A DNA stretch of 64,000 nucleotides from Antedon mediterranea (lineage: Eukaryota; Echinodermata; Crinoidea; Comatulida; Antedonidae): positions 23,170,288 through 23,234,287 of the forward strand of contig NC_092676.1 of assembly GCF_964355755.1 (NCBI RefSeq), given 5' to 3'. The position numbers were made by a program, and so were the translations under genes. The notes under the pieces were generated by a model. That model did no database searches. It had not been told where the DNA came from and saw nothing but the letters and a program-made list of their open reading frames with translations. Below are positions 11,401-23,057 of this stretch, one piece after another (position 1 is the first letter of the stretch; the number at the start of each line of letters is the position of its first letter).

Positions 11401-12922
11401 TACTGCACGTTTTAAATTGTTGCAACTTTTTTTTATGTTTTTTTTTAATTGTTGTTTTAATCTACCAAGCAAAGTGAATTTCCATATTTATGGACAAATA
11501 AAATTTCTTGAATCTTGAATCTTATAACAAAGAACTTATAACACAAGAATCTCCTGTTCGTCCAAAGCGCGTAACAATTTCGAAAGGCATTGTGGGATAG
11601 AATAGAGCTATGGGTGGCGCCATTGTGAGCCATGGAGTAGGGCGCCCGCATCAAATTAGAAAGTCAAAATCATAGAGGGGATCTGCTAATACTCTAGGGG
11701 GGGGGGGGGGTATAGAGTAATTGACTTCCTAGTTTGGAGGGGGCGCTGCTCCATGCTGTGAAATGGCGTCGCCCAGTTTGACCTTTTAACCCTGTACTTC
11801 CGATACTGTGTTTTGAATGCAAATTGAAGAACAGGAGATTCTTGTGTTATAAGTTCTTTGCTTATAAGTATAGTTGACAGTCCGAACCATCACATAAGGA
11901 AATGTGCTGAATGCTGTAAACTTAAGTACACAAACACCAAACATTTTAAATCATATTATCAAATATCCTAACAAATATCATATTTACTAAACAGAAGACG
12001 TATTTTTATTTTAAGGAAGCTACCAAAAAATTTCAAGTAAATGAAGAAAATGGTACATCAACTTTACTAATCCGAGTCACAGTATAGGGCTTTTCTTGAC
12101 AAAATGTTATTTGTATTTTAATTTAAAGAGAAGCTACCAAAACCAACCACCGATGTACACAAGATACAATACTCAACCTGCTCCGTCGGTGATTATCAGG
12201 AGGAACAGGCCTAACAATTACCTCTTTCAAGCCATACTCGTAACATTGTTTTGCTGTTGTCCATTTGGAACTATTGGTCTTTGTTACAGTGTGGAAGTAC
12301 GTTGATAATACTCTTGGCAAACATTGTTTTTACAGTATAGAGCTTTTCTTGACAAAATGTATTTTTTTATAATCTTAAATTGATTATTTTGTCTACAACA
12401 TTCTAATTTCATACAATTTTTTTCACAACATTATAAACTTAATAACAAAATCAGTTTAAAAAGACACAATTAAATTAATCCCAAGCGGCGCCCCGTAATG
12501 TTATTAGTAGGCCTATTATTTACCGGTATTTCAGATTCTTGTTTTGGCAAGAGGCTGACGTACTAATAATTGTAGTTTGATACATAGTTCATTGTTTACA
12601 AACTGCATGGTATAGGACTAATATTTGTTTTTTTCAAAACTGAACTTGTATCACAGCCTATTATCCCGGACTTGACATTCAACTATTATTGATAACGGAT
12701 GTTTTCTAATCGGTTTTCGGTTGATTTTTGAATTTTCAGAGTTCACAAAGGTTTGACGGAGGTGACGTGGAAGGCGCTGAAAGTTCCGCTAATATGGCAC
12801 AAAAATGGTCGATTGCCGGGCTTGTGTGTGGAATTTTGGCCATTATTCCTGCTGCTGTCATCCTTGTATGGTTTACAGTTTTGAGGGCCAATTCTTCCTA
12901 TGATCCATACGGACAAGAATAA
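8496..12922 (+). CDS. Dispanin / CD225 (IFITM-like) membrane protein, gene A
   Basis: Four exons: 8496-8532, 9349-9377, 12129-12296 and 12740-12922, about 138 residues. Exon 1 starts at ATG (MATSNEYRAIPQ) and ends in phase 1, as in genes C and E. Exon 2 reads DDSFRAPVGQ. Exon 3 carries a short Tyr/Gln/Pro-rich stretch, then RPNNYLFQAILVTLF and CCCCPFG-type sequence (FCCCPFGTIGLCYSVE). Exon 4 has SSQRFDGGDVEGAESSANMA, then a hydrophobic helix (WSIAGLVCGILAIIPAAVIL). This is the CD225 pattern: a membrane segment ending in a cysteine cluster, a cytosolic loop with GD-GA, and a second membrane helix. Family members act at endosomal or cell membranes, some restricting membrane fusion; the role here is unknown. 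Exons 3-4 are secure by homology to the neighbours; exons 1-2 are inferred from phase and splice sites. Intron 2 is packed with repeats. Confidence 0.85.
8930..9120. mobile_element. MITE, family 'AAAGATGTATTGTCCC', decayed copy
   Basis: It starts TTAGATATTTTGTCCCCCTG and ends GGGGACAATATGTCTTTAAG, which are inverted copies. Internal AATTGGCTGCCAG and CAAAAGTCTGATTTATTAAT match the copy at 47393-47717. It lies in intron 1 of gene A. Confidence 0.65.
9535..9950. repeat. Imperfect tandem repeat, unit about 55-60 bp
   Basis: The motif GACTGCGACACGTACTTATT plus CAGTATTCGACTTGATCTTATTCGA repeats about six times with substitutions, for example CTCCTGCAACACG variants. It lies in intron 2 of dispanin A and does not encode a conserved frame. 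Confidence 0.75.
10015..11215 (+). repeat. Three tandem copies of a ~409-bp unit carrying a relic of dispanin upstream sequence
   Basis: TACCGAAATAATAATTGCAG recurs at 10094, 10498 and 10907, so the spacing is 404 and 409 bp. Each unit holds GAAGACGTATTTTTATTTTA followed by AGGAAGCTACCAAACAATTT. The same block sits just upstream of the third exon of gene A (11993), of B1 (15695) and of B2 (25998). The 64-residue frames inside copies 2 and 3 are near identical only because the DNA is; nothing else suggests coding. Confidence 0.85.
11528..11860. mobile_element. hAT-like MITE with 7-bp target duplication
   Basis: Perfect terminal inverted repeats of about 32 bp: the left starts CAAAGAACTTATAACACAAG (11528-11559) and the right is its exact reverse complement, ending 11860. 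CTTATAA stands immediately outside both ends (11521-11527 and 11861-11867). The CAAAG terminus and a 7-8 bp duplication fit hAT elements; the family assignment is inference. It contains a G-run at about 11697-11710 and no transposase. It lies in intron 2 of dispanin A. Confidence 0.85.
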
Positions 12923-13019
12923 TTACTTGCTGCAAATCAACATTATATGGAAATGACTCAATACTTTCCTATGTTTAAATCATTTATCAAAATTCACCTG
13001 TATTAAGTCTGATTTTGTA

Positions 13020-13828
13020 ATAACCTGTCGTATTTGAACAAACTTGTCGTATTCTATAACTTGTCATATTCTGTAATAACCTGTCGTATTCTGTAATAAC
13101 CTGTCGTATTCTGTAATAAACCTGTCGTATTCTGTAATAAACCTTTCGTATTCTGTAATAACTTGTCGTATTCTGTAATAAACCTGTCGTATTCTGTAAT
13201 AACTTGTCGTATTCTGTAATAAACCTGTCGTATTCTGTAATAAACCTGTCGTATTCTGTAATAAACCTGTCGTATTCTCTAATAACTTATCGTATTGTGT
13301 AATAACCTGTCGTATTCTGTAATAACCTGTCGTATTCTGTAAATAACCTGTCGTATTCTGTAATGTCCTGTCGTATTCTGTAATAACTTGTCGTATTCTG
13401 TAAGAACCTGTCGTAATCTGTAATAACTTGTCGTATTCTGTAATAACCTGTCGTATTCTGTAATAACCTGTCGTATTCTGTAATAACCTGTCGCATTCTG
13501 TAATAACCTGTCGTATTCTGTAATAACCTGTCGTATTCTGTAATAACTTGTCGCATTCTGTAATAACTTGTCGTATTCTGTAATAACCTGTTGTATTCTG
13601 TAATAACCTGTCGTATTCTGTAATGTCCTGTCGCATTCTGTAATAACTTGTCGTATTCTGTAATAACTTGTCGTATTCTGTAATAACCTGTCGTATTCTG
13701 TAATAACCTGTCGTATTCTGTAATGTCCTGTCGTATTCTGTAATGTCCTGTCGTATTCTGTAATGTCCTGTCGTATTCTGTAATAACCTGTCGTATTCTG
13801 TAAATAACCTGTCGTATTCTGTAATATC
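13020..13828. repeat. 20-bp minisatellite
   Basis: About 40 copies of CCTGTCGTATTCTGTAATAA with point variants (TTGTCGCATT, TAATGTCCTG). Because 20 is not a multiple of 3 and the minus strand unit has no stop, all three minus frames stay open and give the same 20-residue periodic peptide. The apparent proteins of 89-190 residues here are artefacts. It starts about 100 bp after gene A and marks the left edge of the segmental duplication. Confidence 0.97.
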
Positions 13829-13940
13829 ATATTTTGTAACAAAATTGTCGTATTTTATATAAAAAAAAAACTTGTGGTATTTTGTAGTAAATTAATCAAT
13901 TACAAATACCCCAGTTTAAATTAACAAGGCCAACAGCCAT

Positions 13941-14699
13941 TAAGTCGCGTGCTACAATGCATAGTGATACCGGACCGACAGACAGACCGACAGACCGACA
14001 GACAGACAGACAGAGAGACCGACCGACCGACATAGTGAACTATACTGACCGAAATTACTGAACATGTTTAAAAATGTTGAAATGTTTAAAAACATTTATT
14101 TTTTTTAAATTTACACGTGCGTAGCCTGTCACTTTCGACGTGCTCGTATAACGTAATTTCGAGTTGAAAAGTAAGTCAAGAAAACAGAAATCGGGCAAAA
14201 AGAGTGCGCAATAACATTTAACGCGCAGTGCGCGCGCAAAAATATGCGCACTCATGGCAATTTTGTAAACGCTTAAAATTGCCTGAAATGTACTCTTATT
14301 TCATCGAAAATAAATTTTGAAAATGTTAAGCGCGTACGCATGCGTTACATGCGCTACGCACGTAATTGTATTGCCATATGATGATTTATGCCCTGAAATT
14401 TATGAGTACCAAATTTTATTTAATTGTGATTCATGGTTGTGAAGATATGATTACAAACGTGATTTCGTTAAATCGTGCGTAGACCGCGTAATTTTTTATT
14501 GCGCACCGTGAAAACATAACCACATTGATTCCTGGCCATAAGGAATATACTGTGAAAAATTGACCTAGCTAGATTAAACTGATATCAAGATAAGGTCAGA
14601 AAGCGATAAAACGCATAGTGATACCGGACCGACAGACAGACAGACCGACAGAGAGACCGACCGACCGACATAGTGAACTATAGAGTCGCTTCCACGCGA
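13941..14699. mobile_element. TA-flanked element with AGTCGCGTG ends, present only in duplication unit 1
   Basis: Unit 2 reads straight through (about 25003) where unit 1 has about 780 extra bp. The left edge is TA then AGTCGCGTG; the right edge is CACGCGAC then TA, consistent with a TA target duplication. Both ends carry a block CATAGTGATACCGGACCGAC followed by GACAGACC repeats and GACATAGTGAACTATA (13960-14042 and 14612-14682), repeated in the same orientation. Nineteen bases left of the element (ACAAGGCC...) are missing in unit 2 between two ATTA direct repeats, a separate small deletion. No transposase frame is seen. Confidence 0.7.
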
Positions 14700-15802
14700 C
14701 TAAAAACATCAGAATTCTTCATTACTGTCTCTGGTCCACAATTATGGAATGACAACTTTAAGACACCACAATCTATTATTGTGTTTCGGGCCAATGCTAA
14801 AAAATACTTAATTTCTTTATATAATGATTAATCTGATGTCGTAGGCCCCTATTTGTTTGTTTTTATTTTTTATTGATTTATTGTCTCAATGACCTTATAT
14901 GTTTACTTGGTAATTATATTATTTTAGTTTGATAGGCTCTTCACACGTGACAAGAATAATTTATTCTTCTAGTATAGATCCAATATGATTCTACTTGATT
15001 TGTTGTCTATTATGTAAATATTTTCTGTATTCATGTCATATTGAAATAAAAATAACCGTTGACGGAAAAAAAAGCTGTCGTATTTTGTAATAAAGTCTGT
15101 CGTATTTTGAAAACGTTCTAACTTACCTAGTTATGCATGTTCTTTCAATAGAGTACTTGTCTTAAAAATATATTATTGTTTGATGTTGCGTTTTTTAAGT
15201 TACGATGTCAAGATCACATTTGTAACATCTAATTTAAATAATTGATTTATGTTTCAAATATTTCTACCAAGAATTTCTATAATATCAGTTGGTTGATAGA
15301 ATATATTATACTTTATATGAATTACATTGGTCCAGGTGGATGGTTGGACCCAAACGTATTGTTGCATTGTATTCAAGTGTTCATTTGTAGTTGTACTAAT
15401 TTGTTATTGCATTTTACGAGCGGAAAGGGATTCCACCTGATAGTGTACTGTTTATTTCCTTTACTATACAATCCATAATATTAGAACTACAGTACTGTAT
15501 TAATGTTACGGTAAAGTAAACTTTATTATTTAGATTGTAATTAGGTCGGTTGACAGTCCGAACCATCACACAATGAAATGTGCTGAATGTTGTAAACTTA
15601 AGTACACAAACACTAAACACTTTAAGTCATATTCTGTGGTCACGAATTTATTCGACAACAAATATCCTAACAAATTTCACATTTACTAAACCGGAGACGT
15701 ATTTTTATTTTAAGCACGCTACCAAACAATTTAAAGTAATTGAAAAAAGAAATGGTACAATTATCAACTTTACTACACCGAATGCTTTATTTGTCATTTA
15801 AG

Positions 15803-16405
15803 GGAAGCTACCAAAACCAACCCACGATGTACACCACATACAATACTCAACCTGCTCCGGTGATTATCAGGACGACCAGGCCTAACAATTACCTCATTCC
15901 AGCCATACTCGTAACATTGTGTTGCTGTTGTCCATTTGGAACTATTGGTATTTTTTACAGTGTGAACGTACGTTAATAAATACAATAATAAATAAATAAT
16001 AATAAATACTTTTGGCAAACATTATCGGATTTTGCTACAGTATATATTATTAGTAGGCCTATTATTTACCAGTAATTCAGATTCTTGTTTTGGAAAGAGG
16101 CTGACGTACATTAATTGCAGTTTAATACACAGTTCATTGTTTACAAACTGCAAACTGAACCTGTATCACAGCTTATTATTATGATTTTATTTAATTTGTT
16201 ACAAATTGTTAATAATTGGTTTTTGGTTGAATTTTTTCAGAGTTCACAGAAGTTTGACAGCGGAGACGTGGAAGGCGCTGAAAGTTCTGCTAATGTGGCA
16301 AAAAACTGGTCGATTGCTGGCCTTCTGTGTGGGCTTTTGGTTGTTGTTGCTGTCATCATTTTAGAATTTACAGTGTTGAGCGCCAGTTCATACGGGCAAG
16401 AATAA
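15803..16405 (+). CDS. Dispanin / CD225 protein, gene B1 (5' exons not found)
   Basis: Two exons, 15803-15967 and 16241-16405. The first in-frame ATG is at 15827 (MYTTYNTQPAPV), giving 101 residues; upstream codons GSYQNQPT match gene A exon 3 in phase, so the true protein may begin in an upstream exon. Features: RPNNYLIPAILVTLCCCCPF, GTIGIFYSVN, then the SSQKFDSGDVEGAESSANVA loop and the helix WSIAGLLCGLLVVVAVIIL, ending SSYGQE. Homology to gene A begins only at about 15550, well inside A's second intron, so counterparts of A's exons 1-2 were probably not copied. It could be transcribed from its own start, spliced onto A's leader, or be silent. Confidence 0.8.
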
Positions 16406-18419
16406 TTCTTGTTGCAAAATATTAAGAAAGTGTCGGTAACCAATTCTGGTCATTTCGATACCCTGTTACCTCTAGCCCCCCTCCCTATGGCTGTTTCAGT
16501 ATACAAAGTCTCGGCGCAGAAAATGATTAGGCAAATAGTATAGTCTAAGCTGTAAATATTCGTGGTGCATACAGGATACATATTGACTCGGCAGGTATGT
16601 TTCCGATAGGCCTAATACGTACCACATCCTGTTCGGAAAGTGTTCAACCCAATTGTTGTATTTCTGGTCCGTCTCAAGTAAACCGGACGTAATAACCAAA
16701 GCTTACTAAAATTTGTAAAAAAAATATATGATAAATTTGAATAAGAACGTGCAAACATTCCTAAACATTTGTTAAAAAGAAAGCTGTTACTCTTATTTGT
16801 ACATACGAATTAAAACAGAAACACGACAGAGATATACAACTGAATTTTTGTTTGTCTCTTGTGGGTTTCCCACTTTTATTTTATCATCGTTAAGATATTT
16901 CATTCATTATGATGTTTACCATTATACATTATCTAATCTAATTCATCATAATTACAGTATTTGGTTTGTAACATGCTACAGAGCATAAGCTATTAAACTA
17001 TTTGAAGTATAAGAAAGTAGAAAACATGTATGTAGGCCTACCAATATAACATACATCTATACATACATCATATTCATGATAACATTTTTTTTCTTCATTG
17101 AAACTTAATTATCAAATTATCTATTTGTTTTATTTTTCTATTTATACATTTATAGATCACCATAATTTTAGTTAAATTGTGATTAGGCCTAACGTATTTG
17201 TTTGCCATTATACAATTATTAACACATCTCATGATTCATATAATATTTTAAACAATGTATATGTTACTAACATATGCATATATATAATAAAGGAAAGTAT
17301 TACACTGTAACACAAGTCAATAATTTGATATTAAATATTGAATTGCAAATATTAATGTATACATCTTAACCTTTACACGTTTAATGCATTGTATGAAAAG
17401 TTAATTATTGTGAATATTTATCTGGTCTGTAGTAATATTCATTTATCATCAGGCTGTAATGGGGTTTTTTTTCATCAAAACTTTAACCGATCCAAAATTT
17501 GTTTCGCTTTTATCTAAAATAATATTTATTATGTTTAGCCTAAATATTTGAAACAACGTTCACCCGTTCCTCCTCCATTTTACCACTCCGCTTGTGAAAG
17601 AAATCGAGAAAGAAATTCTACTCCTAGGCCTATATAAATGTTCAATTTTTTTGACGAAAAATGGACTAGCTAATATCAAAATTCAGTAAAAAAAATAAGC
17701 CAAAAATATGTCACTATGACATTTGTGTACAAACAATTTGATATAGGCCTACATTCAAATGATTCTTTAATGTAATTTGTTGGGTTTTTTTTATTTGAGG
17801 ATAGACCAATACAAATTGTACGCAAGAAGGATATTTAAACCAATTCAAAGGTGAAAAGTCCGTAATTGCGGACATTAAATTGATCACATCACTTTGTCTA
17901 TGGAAGCCAATTGTCCTAATTAAAGGTTACAGTGGAATTATACAAAAATTTCCCAACGAATTTTAAATTATCTCCCGGATGTATCAATGACTAATGAAAT
18001 TTCTTTCTTTCCGTTGAATGGCGGACCAAAGTCCTGGTGACAATACTGACATTTATGAATAGACATGGACATTTTATTTTCTATGTATTACTTTTACAGC
18101 ACTAAGAGACAGATTATTAAATGCTATAAACATTAGATTAAGTGTTAGAACAACCGCGAATGCTATTGTATTCAATATCTCAGTCAGTCTGATTGGTTCA
18201 TGTTCTTTTTGTATCGGTGTCCGTCAACAATAAACGCGTTAGCGTTGCACACATCAAACAATCCTGTGGAGATTACATGACTTCCTCCATAATGGCGTAA
18301 TCTCAACAAAAGATATTCTGATTGGTTTAAAAACTTTATTAGTTTATGGGATATGGAGCAGCGATTTTGATTGGTGGAATTAAGATTTATTGATTGATTA
18401 CGTCGGTCATGTGGAGGTC

Positions 18420-18427
18420 TATAAAAG
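18420..18427 (+). promoter_or_regulatory. TATA box of dispanin C1
   Basis: TATAAAAG lies 110 bp upstream of the start codon at 18530. Inverted CCAAT motifs (GATTGGT at about 18323 and GATTGGTGG at about 18370) precede it. The same arrangement is kept in C2 and, more diverged, in gene E. Confidence 0.75.
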
Positions 18428-18529
18428 ATCTCGATATTGTGCATAGATCAAAGCAAACTCAAATTCGATTTAATTCGTTCGGTCTAGGAGGACTACTTTC
18501 AATCTAGGAGGGACTTCATTATATTAACA

Positions 18530-21500
18530 ATGTCATCAGAAAAATATCAAGGTAGGATTATTAACATTTGTTATTTTACATTACAATACGTCTTATAGAA
18601 TATTTCATGTCATCAATGGTCTGTTTCCAAAACCAAATTATACTTAGATAATTTTTACCGCGTTCTTATAAAATAATTTCCTAAACATATCGTTTATTCC
18701 GACTTTTGATACATTATCGCATGGTCGCGCTTCAGCTTTCATAAATTGTATTTTGTTTAGAAAACACGTATTATAAAAACAAGCAAGCTAGTATAAAAGC
18801 GCATGTTAAAAGTCTGGTATTTTACATATGTCAACTTGGCCGACATAGGCCTAACATTTCCATCAGTGGCCGCGGCGTACACATCATTTACCAGGAAGTT
18901 GTGCCTCTTTTGGGTTAAATTTAGACCTAAATTTTGTTGTTGTCAAGTTAGGAACTCTGGCTAGACCAAACAGGTTGTTGGCTCCCTAGTAGCAACTTGA
19001 ACCTCCCGTCGTGATCGACTTGTGCATATTTTGAAGGAAGATTAAATCAATATTCCGTAATATTTTCCCATTTTTCCCTCATTGTGTACTCAGTTATTGT
19101 TATCTGACATCTGTTACTTTTTAATATTTGGATAAAAACCAAAACTCCTTCTTCAAAAATGCCAATAGAGTTGTATCTGTGTGCTATGTTTATTCTACAT
19201 CAAATTCTTTTTTTTTAGATTCATTTAGGCCTAGTTATTTCATTTATTTTATTTGAAGTAAGGTTTCGGAAGTTATATTTTTTTTAACTGAAAAGAAGCT
19301 CAGTTTAAATACATTTTAACAGGCGTCTCGATAAAACCGTTTCTTTTGAAACAAATAACACATACAATATTAATTTTTGATAACCTTGATAAAATAAGTA
19401 AATATATGCTATGCGTAGACTTTTTTGCCCTTAGTGTGGTATGATTCCGTCCTGTACCGATTGTTAAGATTAAGGTTCAGATAAATTAAAACTATTTTTC
19501 CGTAATGCAGCTTTACAATTTTAGGTATATAGATGTTTAACATTTCAAAAACATCTATTATATTATTAAATCTATTATTCTCAATTTGAATGAGTCGGTC
19601 AAAAACATGTACTGATGTTTAGGCTCTGATCAGGAAAATTGTAAAGCAGATATATTACTACCATATTTGGGCAAATCACACTTTTTTTGTCACATAACAT
19701 TTGATAATGTAAACAGGAATTTATATTGCTTACCTTGATTAAAGATGTATTGTCCCTTGAAACACAAAAAAATGAAGGTCAAAATATACTAAATTTTAAT
19801 TGGCCATATCAAAGTAATATTAAAGTTATTCACTTTAAGTCGAAAATTCAAGCCAAAAACAAAAATTTTACGTAATTAACAGCTAAATTAATTTGATTAC
19901 ATTTCGTCTGGAAAATAGCGAGCAAAAGTAAACAAAGATTTCAAACCATGAGTATAATTAGGATTGTTTACAACTCATCACGGTTAAAAGTTGTTTTCAC
20001 ACAGATCGCGCGGAAGTTTTATGATTTTGCATACAGAGTAGCCAAATAAGCGCATTGCATATGAGATATGTTTTGATCGAAAACTTTGACTGGAAGTCAA
20101 AGTTATTTTTTTAACCAAAAAACGTCTGTATTTCAGTTAAATGATTTTTGTTTCCGACTAATTTTTGGTGAAAGTTAATAACTATTATGATACTTCAAAA
20201 TGACCCACTTTTTTTCGAAATTTTTTAATTTTAATTTTTTTGGAATTTGACAAAGGGACAATACATCTTTAAATATGCGTTTCAGTCATTTTTACATTTT
20301 AGATCCTTCAGCTCAAACGAATCCCGGTTATCCAGTAGTTACGGTGAGTTACCTTATTTTATGTTTTAGAATATAATCCCACCTTGTAAAGTGACTTGAT
20401 AGGCAGCCAAAAATTAACTTATTTCACTGTTTACGTAAATTGAGTTACAATAGTGCAAGTCTGATGTTACGAATAAAGTTCTCTCATATTATTAATATCG
20501 GTGGAGAAACTCCATTCATAGTTTTAAAAAACAGAACTAATGATAGTTGAAATTAATTTTTTTAAACAAATGTCTGGAATGTTACTTCCAAAATTCAATC
20601 TTCATCAGCGCTGGTGCAATCCTCCAATTGAACCTCTATGGTGCAATAATCTTCCAATTGCACCTCCATGGTGCGTAGTCTGTAATGTTACTGCAATTTA
20701 GGATGATGATTGTGCAAAATCTTATTATTTTTCTAGTTGATTTGTTTTCCTTTGTTTTTTTAGTTATTGTTTAACATGGATGTACTATCTGAAATAAAAG
20801 AAGTTAATCAATGAATTAGTAGTCCTATTTGATAAATACTATAAACGTGCGTTATGAGAGTATTGTGTAAAGTGTAAACTATATTGTACAATAAATGGGA
20901 ATTTCAGTTATATTTGTTACATATAGTATAGTACAATAAGAACCATCATCTTGGGCACCAGTATTCAGAGGAGATCCATAAGGGGGGGGGGGGACACTTT
21001 ACCGTGAAACGAACGAGAAGCAATACATGTTTCAACCCCTGTTCAACCTTATGTATTTATCAACAAACTTTTTGCCAATGATTAATATATAAAATAAGTT
21101 AAATAAATAAATACATTTACAGCTAAATGGTGTCCTTCTCAGTCTAGGCCTATTACACGTAAAAGTCGTATGTGTGCCTCCGACGGGATGTTTGTTTGCC
21201 AACTTAAGTACCGTAAACATTTTAATGTGTTCTTATTTATTTTTTTATAGAATCCCCCTCCTGCCTACCAGCCACCACAAGGTTATCCAGCAGGACAAGT
21301 AAGTTACTTAAATATATTTTCAGAAAAAGCATATGTTGACATTAAGAATTATATTCCATATTTCTCACAGTAAGCCTCCAACTCTACCACCGTCTAGTTG
21401 TTTTTTTAAATATATTTTCATACGCATCCAACAGCGAGCAGTTCGCAAATTATAGGATGGATAAACCAAGGATGAGGGAAATTACACTCTTTCCTATCAA

Positions 21501-22583
21501 CCAGAGGACCATTTTAACGGGTTATTCTCTGCTATGTCATATTCTGTTTATTTGATGAAGATGAATTGAGTTCATTTTGGTGTCGTATTATTGTTTTGTT
21601 TTATACGAAATACCAATACAAATTACAGACAGTAAAAAGTTCGCCAATTACAGGATGGATAAACTATTTTATAATTCATCGTGATTATCTCACTTGAAAC
21701 GTAGGGGGTTGGAAGAACTAGGTCAGGATTGAACCCGGGAAGTTAAGCACGTTAACCACCAGCGCAGCCCCACTTTCATTAAGACCAACAGTAAAAAACA
21801 CCTTATCGCTCTATAATCACATTATTACTTTTATGTTTTCAGCCTGCCTACCCACCACAACCCCAACCTGCAGGTTACACCGCCTACAATGTCCAGCCCG
21901 TTCCAGTGACCACAATAACGACCGTAAGAACCAGGCCTAACAATTACCTCATTTCAGCTATACTTGTGACGTTATGCTGCTGTTGTCCATTTGGACTTAT
22001 CGGAATTATCTACAGTGTAGATGTAAGTTTATCCTTTTCTCCCTTAAACTTAAACTAAATTAAAAATATTCAATAATACAATTATTTGTTTTCTAAAAAA
22101 TATAAACATAATCCTATGTCGTTTCCATTTTTTTTAAAAACTTAATATTGTTTTTAACTGTTCCCTATACGACAGAAACGACAGTATTGTACCCCTTCCC
22201 CTGGATACGATTTACCATATTTTGTCGGTGATAAAAAATCATAATATTTTATTGTATATTCCGGGCGTCCGGGCAAATTCTGGAGCCAGCACTATGTACG
22301 GGGAGAGTAATCTGCTTTTGGTTTTAAAAATCAATGACGTGCTATATGAAAACAGGTTTTACGAATATTTTGAGCTGTTATGTTTTAACATGTCGATTAT
22401 TTTGTTTTTCAGAGTACGAGTAAGTTTGATAGTGGTGATGATGCAGGCGCCGCAAGCTCGGCTCGAACAGCCAAAAGCTGGACTATTGCTGGGCTGGTGT
22501 GTGGTATTATATGTATCACTATCTACGTCATATTGCAAGTTATCGCCGCGTCCAGCACTAATTCATATTCATATTCGTATTAA
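18530..22583 (+). CDS. Dispanin / CD225 protein, gene C1
   Basis: Five exons: 18530-18551 (MSSEKYQ), 20303-20343 (DPSAQTNPGYPVVT), 21251-21298 (NPPPAYQPPQGYPAGQ), 21843-22022 and 22413-22583, 153 residues with all phases consistent. The N-terminal half is a proline/glutamine/tyrosine-rich cytosolic tail. The CD225 core follows: RPNNYLISAILVTLCCCCPF GLIGIIYSVD, the loop SKFDSGDDAGAASS, and the helix WTIAGLVCGIICITIYVILQ, ending SYSYSY. The cysteine cluster could be palmitoylated, as in vertebrate IFITMs (inference). A TATA box lies at 18420 and AATAAA at 23170. A longer open frame at 22222-22728 overlaps the last exon in a different frame and is not the product. Confidence 0.92.
19741..20270. 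mobile_element. TIR element 'AAAGATGTATTGTCCC' in C1 intron 1
   Basis: It starts AAAGATGTATTGTCCCTTG and ends AAGGGACAATACATCTTT, inverted repeats of about 17 bp, about 530 bp long, ending 32 bp before exon 2. The same element is in C2 (30215-30761), so it predates the segmental duplication. No frame is seen. Confidence 0.8.
21715..21776 (-). repeat. tRNA-derived (SINE-like) fragment, intron 3 of C1
   Basis: On the minus strand the sequence reads GGGGCTGCGCTGGTGGTTAA and then CCCGGGTTCAATCCTGACC, that is, a degenerate box A and a near-consensus box B (GGTTCAATCCT). The identical fragment is in C2 at 32185-32247. Confidence 0.5.
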
Positions 22584-22908
22584 TAGCCGAACAGAAAAGG
22601 AAATACGACATGATGAAGATCCGTATATATACCCAGCGCAAATTATAGAAGCCGTTTGTTATGTTATTATTCTTGATCTGTGGACCGTTCGGTTTGATTT
22701 GTGGGTGAGGAGTCTCGATACTTTTTAGTGCCTGGACAACACCTCTGTCTCATTCTTTAACTTTTCTTCAAATTGTATGTAAAAACGTTTGCAGTATATT
22801 TACCACCTCGCTGCCGATAGTTGGTAGGAAATTAGACATAATCCTTTTTCTAGTTGCCTGTCTAGTCAATCTCTTCTTCTTTCCATCTTACAGCCTAAAT
22901 TTACAAAC

Positions 22909-23057
22909 TTGTTCCGTTTCACGGTGCAGTTAGTTCAATTCCTGATTTTCATTATTTAACAAAACCGTCATCCGTTCTGTGAAACGGAACAATATCTTAC
23001 TCTATGGCATGACTGTGGTTCACGCTTATGTCTCCATGACCCTGTCATGGAGACATA
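22909..23057 (+). promoter_or_regulatory. Two inverted repeats in the C1 3' UTR (RNA hairpins)
   Basis: The first is a foldback of about 85 bp, TTGTTCCGTTTCACGG... pairing with ...CCGTTCTGTGAAACGGAACAA (22909-22993). The second is a compact perfect hairpin, TATGTCTCCATGAC, loop CCT, GTCATGGAGACATA (23027-23057). The hairpin lies about 115 nt before AATAAA (23170). Both recur in C2 (33402-33561) and in decayed form at pseudogene D (37450-37590). A role in mRNA control is inference. Confidence 0.65.

Noticed and set aside
13064-13842. Open frames of 89-190 residues on the minus strand (YYRIRQVITEYDRLLQNTTG repeats)
   Set aside because: They are a 20-bp minisatellite read in rotating frames; all three frames give the same peptide, there is no start context and no homologue.
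15242-15478. 78-residue frame conserved with 25547-25783
   Set aside because: Conservation is only due to the segmental duplication; there is no recognisable domain and no splice or promoter support.
17590-17615. Interferon-response-like GAAAGAAATCGAGAAAGAAA motif upstream of C1
   Set aside because: The spacing does not fit the GAAANNGAAA rule well, it lies over 900 bp from the start codon, and such A/G-rich strings are expected in this AT-rich DNA.
22222-22728. 168-residue open frame on the + strand
   Set aside because: It overlaps the last exon of dispanin C1 in another frame and runs through its intron; the CD225-encoding frame with splice acceptor at 22412 is clearly the real one.
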